Assembly: GCA_964017195.1 (NCBI GenBank)
Contig: OZ024891.1
Location: 5,836,994 to 5,900,993, forward strand
Reading direction: 5' to 3'
Origin: Siderastrea radians
Lineage: Eukaryota > Cnidaria > Anthozoa > Scleractinia > Rhizangiidae
Length of the DNA: 64,000 nt
The first letter of the stretch is position 1, and every line of letters starts with the position of its first letter. The translations under genes and the position numbers were made by a program. The notes below the pieces were generated by a model. That model saw nothing but the letters and a program-made list of their open reading frames with translations. It had not been told where the DNA came from and searched no databases. Shown here in pieces: positions 33,366-44,735 of this stretch.

Positions 33366-36188
33366 ACCAAGCGCACGACAAAAACTTGTCACTGAGTTTA
33401 TATCTAGAACAAAAGCCAGACCGGCATACTCCCAGATCAAACTCTTTGATACGCTTCTAAATTTGCTTCCAAAAGCATGGAGTCGTTTTAGTTCGCAGTT
33501 GCTATAGCAACTGAGAACTATTGGAGCTGTCCTGGCGTAAACAGTCGTGTTAGTGTGTTAACTTTTTGGCAACAAGCCCACAAAGCCATTCAAAGTAGAA
33601 TCCTTCGAGGTGTAATAGACAAGTTTTGAGGGGCTCTTAACCAAGTGTTGCGCAGTCTCTATGGATGAAGAATTAATCGGAGTGTTTGGATCCTCGAAAA
33701 TATCGTAGATTTTGATTTGCAAAGACAACGCAGGAAGGAATCGGAAGGAAAAGTTTACTCAGGAGCATGTTAGGACTCGCTGGTCTTCAGTTTAGGTTGG
33801 CGTTCGCCAGCGGGTTAGGAACAGCTGGACGAGGAAAGAAATTGGTTGTTAAGTTTAGTTGCTGTCAAAAAGATTGCAAAGAAGTCTTTGTGTCTTGATG
33901 TTTCTGATCTACAAGTGCAAACATATCTTTATGCATAAGTTATCTGGGGGAGATAATTGGTCATAATTAATGAAGTCCCCGAAGGCGATTGTGTACGTTT
34001 GCATTTGACACGGGTTTAAGTTATGAACTATCAAAAAAATCATCCACACCTTACAGAGTTCAAGGACTTTATTGAAAGCTTTCAGTTTGAGTTTTATGTG
34101 TTTTACTTTGAGCTGATATATAGTGTATGTTGCTCGGAATTATCGCCCAGTCAGGATTTTCCCCGTACGCGCGTATTTAATAAATTTTAAAAACATTCCA
34201 TGCATCATTGCCAGAAGAGTCCTGACTCTTTCCCGTTATTGAGCTCTCCAGAATCGACCGTTATTGAAGTTTTCTTGGTTTCTGTATTTCATGTCCGCAG
34301 TTTAGTTTCGTAGTTCCCACAGTTGAATGTATTCGCCGTTATGACATTGATCTGACGATTTACTCGTTATTCTGAACTTCCCAAATAATGTTTGTTCTTT
34401 GATGATCACCAGAAAGATTCTTGAAATCCTTGTCAGTAAGCTGCAAAAATGTTTTGTGTTTTCTCTCGATTAGCCTTTTAGAACGATTACATTCGTGAGG
34501 TTATCCTGACACGAAAGCTATTTAAATTTGATTTTCATAATTCAATTAGTAGAATGTTTGGCATGATTTCTGACACGAAAGTAAAATTTTGTCAATGACA
34601 AGTTTTTAAATAAACTCTAACAACTTATGTACACGCAAAAACTAGCCCAACATCTGTTTCTCTTTAATTATGTAAGTATTCTTCTACATTCATTCTGTTA
34701 TAACGAAAAAAAAAAGAGATTTCCCAGACTTATGATAGCACATTTCTTTTCAAATGCTGGGCTACGTTTTCGTGGTTTCCCCGTTATTCTTTAATTTTGA
34801 GCTGCCTGTTACCTATTTAATGGTGACGCTCTCTATCATGCAACCACATCCTGCTCCTGATAACACTGATATACACTGAACAACAAAGACAGCAGGGACA
34901 AAATAGTAGTAACATCTAAAAAACAACTGCGGACTATCCGAATGGATCCGCTCGTTTCGTGATACATTGATAAGAGAACAAATAAAGTTAACTCAATTCC
35001 TTACTATTTCATGAAACTGGCTGAAAGTTAGGAAATGATTTTTCCAGTTGTCGACTACTTTGAGCAGCAAACAGATTAACACTGAGATTAGCAGGTGCTT
35101 TGGTTGCATAGAAGCTTATAGAGAAGCCTTGATTTTTTTTCCTAGAATTTCAGCGGAGATATCGTCAACCTGTCGTCAATCTGTCAAAGACCTCAAGACA
35201 AACTGCAGAAAGTCCGGCCCAAATGACCAAACAAGTCCACAGGCATCGATAGTTTGAAATAAAACTGTGTACTACCAGCGTGCGTTGCTTGCGGTATCTG
35301 TTCGCCCCAAGGCAATGTCTAAGCGTCTTTTGGCGGCTGGGCCACCTCACCACCGGAAAGACTGGAGATCAGTTGCCCTGCTTCGCCCGTTGAGATATTA
35401 AAGATGACTGCGACTCGACTGGTATTGATTATTAGGATTAAAGTGATTACTGAAATAATCGCTTGAAATACTGTCAGAACTTTTCGATGGAGATTCCTCA
35501 CTTGTGTCCACCATGTTTATTCCCAACGTGGACGAGTTCTCGCAGTTTCGTATTAACAGTCTATTATTAATAAAACAATCACTTTTTGATCGGCTATTTC
35601 AAACCACTGAATTCGCGGGAAAGGCTTATCTAAAAATAGCTTAACTTGTGAAAGCGCCGTGTCAAAAAGTTGCACGCTCCAGGTAATGTACTCCTGGCGT
35701 GTTTACGGCAATTTTCTTTAAAGTAACGGCTGGCATTTACATATGCTGGAGTAAAATATGGTTTCAAAATACCCCAAGAAATCAACTCAATCTTACTTTA
35801 ATATACTGGCTATTTTTAACAAGCTGCCTACAAAAATAGCTGTAATTTCATGCAACATAGGCTCTTTCCTGCTTCACTGAAACTCTCATTCACATTGTGA
35901 AAGTCAGTTTGCCACTAATAACCTATTTACAGGCTAGACTGTTGAAAAATAAGCTCCATGAAACAATAAAATAGCCAAGCTGGCGAATTCATTGGAATAA
36001 TATACCATTGAACCCGGGGGGGGGGAACTCCCATATAAAAATAATGGCGGTGCTCGTCGTACCTTTAAGGGGTTAAAATTAGTGGTTTGGTTTCCGTTAG
36101 GGTGCTAAAATCTTAAATTGCTACCGCCAGAGTTATGGCGGTATCTTGTAGGGTATTGAGCCGAAAAATATGACAGAAAGTAATTGTT
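33366..36188. repeat. Spacer downstream of copy C's promoter, second duplication block
   Basis: 33700-36188 matches 54041-56790 nearly base for base (GATTTGCAAAGACAACGCAG, AAAGCTTTCAGTTTGAGTTT, CGTGATACATTGATAAGAGA, the MRNLHRK region). Several imperfect palindromes occur (for example near 33496-33524). The match ends at 36188, where the other copy continues with CAGTCAACTGAATAG and this one enters foreign DNA running to about 41570. No gene is called. Confidence 0.75.
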
Positions 36189-36236
36189 ATTTGGGGCCCG
36201 GCGTTTATTAAACTGAGGTATTTTTCATCATTCGTT
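36189..36236. repeat. Fragment of a pogo-like transposon end
   Basis: GGGGCCCGGCGTTTATTAAA followed by GAGGTATTTTT resembles the end at 39483-39527 (GAGGCCCGGCGTTTAATCAA, then ATACGGTATTTTTT). The two lie in the same orientation about 3.3 kb apart. Confidence 0.45.
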
Positions 36237-36503
36237 GTAGCCTTTATTTCTGGTCTTAAAGTGCCACTGGGACGAAAATTCATAGGTTTATTTCGGCCAA
36301 ATTCTGTCGCAGAATATCGCGTTTTGTTCATATTTTTCCAGAAAACTGAACAACAAACCTTCCATCCTAATATTTTTTAGCTCCAAAGTCGCGTAAAATG
36401 TGTCCGCCATTACTGAAAACGTGTTCCTGGGTGATTGCGCAATTTAATAGCTTGTGACGTCAGAGGCTCACCTCAGTCGCGTTTCCTTGTGTTTTGACTG
36501 AAG

Positions 36504-36626
36504 ATGTCTACCGTCGACTGCGAAACCTCCGAAGAGTATTTCTACGATTCGGAACAGTCTTTAGCTTCCGAAGCCTCTGAGGATTCGTTTCATTCGGCAA
36601 ATGAAGAATTTTTCTTACCGTACGAT
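36504..36626 (+). CDS. First coding exon of an element-borne gene, acidic N-terminus
   Basis: ATG at 36504 (A at -3) opens MSTVDCETSEEYFYDSEQSL, 41 codons rich in Glu, Asp and Ser, and stops at GAT/GTAAGA, a good donor at 36627. The downstream structure is uncertain. A candidate exon starts at 38700 after CTCGCAG and contains CHYCCSKEDFKVVDKHL in one frame, ending near a GAG/GTGAGC donor at 38893. It lies inside the TTAA-flanked element, so it may belong to that element's transposase or accessory protein. No domain recognised. Confidence 0.5.
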
Positions 36627-37699
36627 GTAAGAACTGATGTGAGGTTTCAACTAATAATCTTGTCAACAAACTGTTTAAAGTTTTTTTTCTCGCCATATTA
36701 TTTGAGTTATTTGGCGGGAGTTCAAAACATAAGCGAAATATGCTTAGACAATGATTGTAGTTCAGGCCCCAGTTGCTCAGAAAGTGGATAACTCTTTTTT
36801 AACGGATAAGTCGCTGTCCGGTGGATAAAATTTATCGCTTCATCTCAGTTGTTCAAAGCTTGTATAGCGCCGATCCAGCCAGCTGTTCAGCCGCTATCCA
36901 GCGATCATAAAGTTGTCCATTCCAAGATAGGTTGTGTAACTTTTATCCACTGTAACCCTGTAGCAAAATAGACATGGCTATTCGAAGAATTGATCTTTTA
37001 AGCTGTGGAAATTTAGACAAAACACCTATGAAAACTTTAGACTTTGATGCTCGCGAATTCTCAACCATGGGTCGATCGATGTGACTGTTGGTGTGGGAGA
37101 AAATAAAAGAAGCGATACTTTGTCTGCCATTGCTTATGTTCATTATATATTATAAAAAACGCATTGAAATTTTTGGCCATTCTTGGCATAGTCTGGGAAA
37201 CTTTCTTGAAAAACCGTAATTGTTGTAATCAGCTGTCAGGCAGCTTATCGTGTCTATCATAGTACAGTGGTCACTCAACACATTGAAACACAAGTGCTTG
37301 GCGCTGCTAAATATTTTAAACAGTTTTTATATAATTCTTTTTCTGAGCCGAAGGAAGTGAAATAAATCAAAACCTTTTTTTTTCAAGAACTGGAGGCCTT
37401 GTGTGACCGGAATCTAAATATTTGTAGTGAAAATTAAAAGCCACAAGGAAAATTTTCCGCTGCTCAACAACAACATGCGGACCGCCGAGGAAACGAAGCT
37501 TTCGCTTGCCTTATTCGCTGCGTAAAAATAATAACTTGACATTTAATCATTTTTCTTAGTAGTTCATTTACTAAGATTGCTATGACAGGCAAAAATAAAT
37601 AACATTGTTAAACCCTTAGGCAAATTGTGGCGTGTGATATTTTTTCCCAACTTCAATTTCCACGCACCGACGATCCGATCTATTAAAGCCTTTTTTTCG

Positions 37700-38214
37700 A
37701 ACAACAACAACAACATTTTATTTGCATTTCCAATCACAAATGCCATTGCACATAGAAAGGAGAAAGAAAAAAAGTTGCAAAATCGATTAATTTACAATTC
37801 CTGTGTCTATTGATCCATTTCTTAATGCAAAATTCGTAAATGAAGTAACCTAATTTTTTACAAGTGAAAGCGTCAATGCTATTTAACAGAAATACAATTT
37901 TAAGAATCGAAATCGGAATATTTACTAATAATATCGTCCATTAAAGATTTTCTAATTGCATCATATCTATTGCAAGATAAGAGGAAGTGTACTTCGTTTT
38001 CAACTTCATTTGAGCTGCAGCATTGACAAATTCTCAGATGCTCAGGGAGTTTAGGGGTGGAATGTCTTCTATTTTCAATTCTTAGGTTGTAATTACCTAA
38101 CCTAAGTTTTGCTACTGCCCGAACAATAATGTCAATCGACTGTTCACCGACAGGGAATAAAGAGAGAAAAGTTTCTCCACATTCAGGATGGTTTGTTATA
38201 AAATAAATTTCCAT
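37700..38214 (-). pseudogene. C-terminal fragment of a non-LTR retrotransposon polyprotein
   Basis: The minus-strand frame from about 38214 to 37900 encodes AVAKLRLGNYNLRIENRRH, then ICQCCSSNEVENEVHFLLSC. This is the cysteine/histidine motif at the end of many non-LTR reverse-transcriptase proteins, and the frame ends normally. The 3' end (37720-37700, minus) reads AATAAAATGTTGTTGTTGTT, a microsatellite-type tail. It is a 5'-truncated insertion inside the TTAA element. Confidence 0.8.
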
Positions 38215-39384
38215 GCTTCTAAGCGATTACTGCTCTGAAATTAACACACGCGGAATTAAAAAAGGAAAAGATAAGCAGTACAAACTATATCAGCTTAATC
38301 ACGGCGGTCAGGATTGCATTCGCCGAGGATCTTCGAGCTAGCAGACGGCAGAACTGAAAGGGTTTTCCACGACGATAATAAATTTCAAAATACGTTAAAA
38401 GAAAATCAGTTTTGCACAATGGTGGATGCGTGAAAGAAGAAACAAACTATCACTTCAACCGCGTTATAAGATTAGGTAAGTTACCTTTCGTCTTGTTCGC
38501 GCAGATAATGTTTTCTTTCGGTCCTTTTTACCATATAGTTGGAATGGGCAATGGAATAATCGACCTCTGAGATCTTGCGACATGAACAGCCTTCTGGAAA
38601 AACTCGTCCGTGAAGTGATCAAAACGCCTCTCGGGTTGAAATTCGCACTGTGTGTGAGTAAGAACATTGTCCTTTTTTCCATTGCGGGTCCGCTCGCAGG
38701 GCTTCAATGAAGGAAAATACCAGCTCGGTGGTTGGATTTATTGTTGTGGCATTGTACAACACAAGTACTACCTGTCATTACTGCTGCAGCAAGGAAGATT
38801 TCAAAGTCGTAGACAAACACTTGGCAAGAAATCTTTCCTCGAGGACAATTTACTTTCCAGTGGCAAGTAACCATGTGAAGGCACTAGGTTTGAGGTGAGC
38901 CTCTGACGTCACTTCCGCTCATTCGCAAGCCAGCTTCCGGAACAAGAGCCAGTAATGGCGGCCGCAAAATCTCGACAAAAACCGTCCGAAAAAAGCGACT
39001 TCTAGTTGTCGTAATAAGTTAAAATTTGGCATGGTGACTACGAACCACAAACTACGTTCGAAAATGTAAAAATATGGAATACCAAAATTCTGGTCTCAGT
39101 GGCACTTTAAATACTTTAAGTTCGCAAAAATTACAGCGAAATATAGCACAGCATAAGTAAAACGGAAATGACATCTCACCGATTTTCTTTCTGTAGTCGA
39201 TAAAATTCAAAACAAGGCGGGGGAATCGAGTGCTCAATAACGTGTAGAGTACATTACGTCAACTTCCCCTAGTTGGAATGAGTGCAATGAATTGAGCTGT
39301 AGTACTGTTAGTAGTGGTTCTTAAACCCTTTTAAAATTGCTATAACTAACTTTCGATGAGAGTCAGTGAAATAAAGGTTCAATT

Positions 39385-39520
39385 TCAAGTAAACGCCGGA
39401 CCTCAAATACACGCCGGTGCCTCGAATAAGTTTATTTTAAATTTGGCCGTGTTGACCCGGCGTTTATTTGAACCCAGCGTTTATTCGAGGCCCGGCGTTT
39501 AATCAAGAAAATACGGTATT
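39385..39520. repeat. pogo-like transposon terminal region
   Basis: It contains GTAAACGCCGGACCTCAAAT, CGGCGTTTATT and GAGGCCCGGCGTTTAATCAA, ending AAAATACGGTATT. Spaced repeats of a (A/T)AACGCCGG-type block recall the AATAAGCGCCC ends of the pogo remnant at 20.8 kb. The coding part is not visible. Confidence 0.5.
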
Positions 39521-40007
39521 TTTTCCCGCGCTTTAGTAACGGACCCACAACACGCGCAACATTTAATACCCAAGGAAAAAAAGAAAAACTTCTTCTACAG
39601 AAGCAACTGAACTAAAAGCAACAATGTTTAAAATTTAGGAACCCTTAAAATAAAGGTACTTATTTCGACATCTTTCTGCAGCCAGCTGAGCACATGCTAC
39701 TCTACCTTGGCGTAGCGATTGACAAAAGCGTCAAAATTGAAAAATTTCCGTTGACCTGCCAAACTGCGTGTCTAAAAACAAAATTGCGTCCCTGCAAGCA
39801 AACAAATATTTCCGGTTCAATCACAAACAAAGCATTATTAAATTGCAAACGTAAAGTACTAGAGAATAGAAACCAAAATTCCCAAAAAGATTTCGAATGG
39901 TTACATTCCTGAGATTCATCTCAGTGCGAAAGGATTGACGTTCGCAAGTCATGAGACACGTGCCGTTTTAATAACCCTCTCGTGACATTGCCAAGCTTCA
40001 CGACTAC

Positions 40008-40690
40008 AGCCGAGAAGTGGTTTGAGGCAGTTAGAGTTGCCAAGGTGCTCAGCAAAACTACAAAGCACAATTTTTTTCTACGTTACTCATTGCTTTGTGT
40101 GAAGTGGAGCCACCTAAAAGTGTGGATTTCGACTTTTATTGCTTTCTTAGTGGTGAGCATGTTTTTACTGCTCCACAAAGGAAAGTTCTTTTCGGTAAGG
40201 CACCGTTGGTCCGACTTCCACAGAAACACCAAAGAAAACGAAACCCTTATAGTTGCAAGGTGGAAGATATTTCAGATGCCAAATCAGATATAAGTGCAGA
40301 AATGTTTACTCCAGGCGGAGACAACAACCTGCATTTCAGCTAAATATGCAAACACGCCTGCAGTAAGCCTGGACACATCAGGTTATGGCCACTGGCGTTG
40401 AACTTCACTGTCCCATAGACGCTGTGGTCGGGTGGAGGCATTGCGCATGCACTGAGTAAAGACGAGTTTGAGGAGCTGCAAACTTTCCGACAGTACATTA
40501 GTGGACTTGTTCCTCAGGAAATTGAAGTTCAAGAAGCTTTGAATAATGGAGATAGTGTCAGTGACGACGAATTGGCAGAAAAAACAATTGGCCACAGTAA
40601 TATATCCGCACTTATGCGTTCCAGCAGGCAGGTCAGAGCACCTCCCAGGAACCATGACTTTTTACAAAGAAAGCATTGCTGTTTTATGCT
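40008..40690 (+). pseudogene. Unrecognised coding remnant in two frames
   Basis: One frame reads CEVEPPKSVDFDFYCFLSGE and then KVEDISDAKSDISAE to a stop at 40343. After a short gap another reads GGIAHALSKDEFEELQTF, then GLVPQEIEVQEALNNG, then SDDELAEKTIGH and RSSRQVRAPPRN before a TAA near 40696. Amino-acid composition and absence of stops suggest former coding sequence. I cannot name the family. It sits between transposon ends and is probably part of one. Confidence 0.4.
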
Positions 40691-40808
40691 AAGACTGTAA
40701 GTGAACTATACTTAATAAGAAATATGTCTCTACGTTAACCGTAATCAGAGCTTTTGAGGGCTCGAAAGCTTTTCAGTAACAACCTTGCTGTAGTTGTAGG
40801 GAATTTAA

Positions 40809-41458
40809 GGTGATTCCATCGAAATAGAAGGAATATTTAAAATTTTCTAAAACTTGGTCCAGTTGGTAATTATGTTTGGAACATTTCAAAAATGCAATAA
40901 AAAATAGGGGTCACCGTGCTTGTTTTTTCACAAAATGGATAGCCATTAATAGCAACTATACGACCCGCAAGGTTTTCCTGAGAAACCCTGGTAATCAGAA
41001 ATGAGAACTCTAATTGCTTTAAAAAGTCATTGCTTGTATTGAAATATTGAAGCAGTTCACCAAAACAAACATTTATCTTGTATTATGTACTATTTTAGTT
41101 GAACAGGAATCAAGATTATGAAATAAATTTACAAATTTGCGGCGAGCGCGCATACCCTGCTGCACCTAAAGACGTGTTCTTTTCGGCATTTAAATAACAA
41201 TATCTCAAAGCAGAATTTTTAACTTTTCTCAAAATCGCGATATATTGTAGTAGACCGTGTGCCATTTGAATTTATATATGTATTAAAAAATGGGGGTCAC
41301 CGAGCTCGTTTAGGAGAAAACAACCATTTATTTCTCTGAACAGCTCAGCTTTCATAGAAAACCTATCAAGTTCCGAAGGTGCGTCCGCTCGTGCACGCGC
41401 TAATCACGCAAGAAATGATGCGCAGAAAGGATGCGTAATGCAATTGAGTGGAATCACC
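40809..41458. mobile_element. 650-bp MITE with TTAA target duplication
   Basis: The left end GGTGATTCCA and right end TGGAATCACC are perfect complements, flanked by TTAA (40805-40808, 41459-41462). Inside, GGGGTCACCGTGCTTG and GGGGTCACCGAGCTCG are two related blocks. Similar blocks occur at 5.8 kb. No open frame. Confidence 0.85.
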
Positions 41459-41462
41459 TTAA

Positions 41463-41944
41463 ACGCTTTAAACGCTTTGATCAGGGAGGAAACGAAAAAT
41501 TAGGGAGGAGGGAGGAATAGCCCAAAAAATTAGGGAGGTGGGAGAAAAATGAGGGAAAAAATAGGGAGATAAGATATTTAAATGCCTGTTCCTCTCCCCT
41601 CTGTAAACGCTAAAAGCTGAAAGACTTCCTCGTGGAAGAAGGCTGTTGAAAAGTTCAATGGACCATGACATGTTGTTTGAATAATCAATAATAACGGCTC
41701 CGAGAGATATTTTCAGAGCTGTCTTAATAGTGTACCTAAGTTTTTTAGCCAAAGTTGGAGCTAGCACGTCCTTAAGCTACTCGCAGCCCGCGAAAGACCT
41801 TGCCGGTTTTTTTAATTTATATATGGTGAGCTAGTATATTTTCAAAAAATCCATGTCACTTCGTTCAGGCTGGAATGACGTAATAAGATGTTTCCTACTG
41901 TTTCATACATACGAGTTCAAAATTAAAAAATCCACTTGAATACC
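41463..41944. repeat. 3' flank of family copy D
   Basis: The array sequence resumes near 41605 with CTGTAAACGCTAAAAGCTGA and runs to the gene end as in the sister units. 41463-41600 is purine-rich with GGGAGGA repeats and no gene. Confidence 0.65.
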
Positions 41945-43096
41945 TCATATGTTCAAACTTCCAGTTGAATCCCCCGTAGCTTCTTCGTAGGTCGGCCATG
42001 AGGTCTCAGGAACATTGAAAATCTCCGAGTATGAGGGGAGCCCTCTTGAAGGTATATTATCAAAGCTTTCCCCGTTTGTTTCACGGACAGGAGGACGAGT
42101 GGGGTCCATTTCCAGCGTTTCAACGTTTTGCAGTTCATTCGGCAAAACGGCTGAAGTATGGATGGATTCGTAAGACGGTGGAGGTACCCCAGGAACATCG
42201 CTAACCTCAATACAAGCTGGAGATATACTTGAAGGATTAGTGTCAAAGCTTTCACTGCTCGAATCATAGACTGGAGGTTGAGTAGAGTCCATTTCCAGCG
42301 TTTCAGCATTTTGCAGTTCATTCGGGAAAACCACTAAAGTATGGATGGATTCGTAAGGCGGTGAAGGTACCCCGGGAACATCGCTAACCTCAATACAAGA
42401 TGGAGGTATACTTGAAGGATTAGTGTCAAAGCTTTCACTGTTTAATTCGTGGTCTGGAGGTCGAATAGGGTCCATTTCAAGCGTTTCAGCATTTTGCTGT
42501 CCGTTCAGGTAAAGACTGTATAAAGTATCGACGGGAAGTCGAAGCAAGTGGTCTACTTCCAGCGTTTCGATATTTTGCCGTGCATTCAGGAGAAGCACCG
42601 TTGGCGCATTTCGACCTCGATGGTTTAAAAATAAAGATTGAAGCTTTTCGACACAGCATGCACTTCAGAACATTGTAACCAACCAACAAAATGCTGCAGA
42701 TGAAGAGCAATCCGCCTAAGATAAAAGGGAATATCGCAAAAAAGTAGCGATATCGAACTCGAAGCTTACCGAAATATCGTTATGGTTTGTTTCATTCAAA
42801 ACGCAATGATCATTTTCACAACTGTATCCATGATGGCAATCGGTATTATTAGAGCACTTTGCTGTACAGTTAAATCGGGAAGTGTCGCACCTTTCTGGCG
42901 GTAAACAATCGTCGGTCTTCAAACAAAAGCCAATGCATGTTTCTCGAGGACCACATTCCCCTTCCTCCAAAACCCTTCCAGCTTCCGTTTGTTTACAACA
43001 ACGCAAACCAAAGACGCATTGATTGTCGTATTCACAGCCTGACGTTAAATAAATGCTGAGAAAACTGCCGAGAATCAAGAGGAATGTGGATTCCAT
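41945..43096 (-). pseudogene. Cys-rich/PPxY transmembrane family, copy D, two frameshifts, tail open
   Basis: ATG at 43096 opens MESTFLLILGSFLSIYLTSG and a complete 14-cysteine ectodomain (CEYDNQCVFGLRCC to CENDHC). In the membrane region the frame slips and meets a TAG at about 42716. A second frame gives LGGLLFICSILLVGYNVLKC, then another slip. The third frame (to 41945) restores CVEKLQSLFLNHRGRN and runs uninterrupted through the whole tail: three repeat units with SPPYESI, PPPSYESI, LPSYSEIF and WPTYEEA, ending GDSTGSLNI. Its shortest separation between arms is two small indels, so the pseudogene is young, or the breaks are assembly errors. Confidence 0.85.
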
Positions 43097-44735
43097 CACA
43101 AAAATGAAAGACTGAAATTTGCGTTAGACGGTTCACTACGCGTCTGGTTCCCTCTGGCGCTTTTGACTTGTTTTTGTAAGTAGCCGAGGTTAGCTCCATG
43201 GATGGATTGGAAAAGAAATAGGATTTTAAACTTAATTAGTTTTGTTGGAGATGATAAGTTTAATGAGCAGTCAGTTTTGTTACAACACAAAGTGTCCTAA
43301 ATTCTATTTAAAGTGTAGAGCAAGTGTATTCAATGTAATAATTCAAAAAGCGGGCCCTATTTATACGCGGTAAGTAAATGCGTGCGAATAGAAAAACCAC
43401 GTGATTTAAGGTTCGGAGATTCTTCGGAGCTTCCGATCGCGTGTCGAGAATAATAAAATAAAAGGGATGAAACTTCTGGTCAGCTTTCGTCTTACACGAT
43501 GTCTGCCACCATCAGGAGCTTACGGAAGTGAAAAGGTGAAGAGCTTGTTATCAGTTTGTCAATGGAAACTATTATAGTAGCAGTTATTCTTATCTCATTA
43601 GGGCAATGGTACAAGACTTCACATGTGAACAACCCCGTTTAAGCTTAAGGTTACTCATTATGGTTACTCGCTCCACAAAAAAAGAGAAGACAATGAAAAT
43701 AATGATTGCTGCAAAACTTAGTCCACTGGTCAATTTGTCCATTCCGCCCGGTTCAAACATCGCGCTGTCGTCTTGTCAAACTCGATTCATTCTACTGGGG
43801 CAGGACGTCTGAATCCGGGGGTGGGGGGCACTCTTATATGAAAGGGACGCGTATGCTCATCGGAAAAAAATAGAATTAGACCCCTAAAGAAGACCAATCT
43901 GGGCGTGGCTCAGACTTTATTTGACCCCTAAAAAAGACCAGGTTCCCTCTGGCGCTTTTGACTTGTTTTTGTAAGTAGCCGAGGTTAGCTCCATGGATGG
44001 ATTGGAAAAGAAATAGGATTTTAAACTTAATTAGTTTTGTTGGAGATGATAAGTTTAATGAGCAGTCAGTTTTGTTACAACACAAAGTGTCCTAAATTCT
44101 ATTTAAAGTGTAGAGCAAGTGTATTCAATGTAATAATTCAAAAAGCGGGCCCTATTTATACGCGGTAAGTAAATGCGTGCGAATAGAAAAACCACGTGAT
44201 CTAAGGTTCGGAGATTCTTCGGAGCTTCCGATCGCGTGTCGAGAATAATAAAATAAAAGGGATGAAACTTCTGGTCAGCTTTCGTCTTACACGATGTCTG
44301 CCACCATCAGGAGCTTACGGAAGTGAAAAGGTGAAGAGCTTGTTATCAGTTTGTCAATGGAAACTATTATAGTAGCAGTTATTCTTATCTCATTAGGGCA
44401 ATGGTACAAGACTTCACATGTGAACAACCCCGTTTAAGCTTAAGGTTACTCATTATGGTTACTCGCTCCACAAAAAAAGAGAAGACAATGAAAATAATGA
44501 TTGCTGCAAAACTTAGTCCACTGGTCAATTTGTCCATTCCGCCCGGTTCAAACATCGCGCTGTCGTCTTGTCAAACTCGATTCATTCTACTGGGGCAGGA
44601 CGTCTGAATCCGGGGGTGGGGGGCACTCTTATATGAAAGGGACGCGTATGCTCATCGGAAAAAAATAGAATTAGACCCCTAAAGAAGACCAATCTGGGCG
44701 TGGCTCAGACTTTATTTGACCCCTAAAAAAGACCA
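43097..44735 (-). promoter_or_regulatory. Type-1 5' flank of copy D, tandemly duplicated
   Basis: 43097-43145 is the start-proximal part; the octamer is changed to ATTTGCGT (43117-43124). 43146-43940 and 43941-44735 are two direct copies of 795 bp that I could tell apart at only one base (GATTTAAGG against GATCTAAGG). The junction shows GGTT shared at all three edges. The unit contains the flank blocks seen upstream of copies A and B. Confidence 0.85.

Larger units (their letters stand above)
36260..39106 (+). mobile_element. 2.85-kb transposon with TTAA target duplication
   Basis: The left end AGTGCCACTGGGAC and the reverse complement of the right end AGTGCCACTGAGAC match at 13 of 14 bases, with weaker similarity beyond. 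TTAA flanks both ends (36256-36259, 39107-39110). Inside are a spliced-looking gene start (36504), an inserted non-LTR fragment (37700-38214, minus) and a possible later exon around 38700-38893. TTAA plus these ends suggests a Kolobok- or piggyBac-type element. No DDE motif could be read. Confidence 0.75.

Noticed and set aside
42716..42772. A 54-bp mini-intron in copy D (GTAAGC to TTAG) that might repair the frame
   Set aside because: Its length is a multiple of three, so splicing keeps the ectodomain frame rather than moving into the membrane-span frame.
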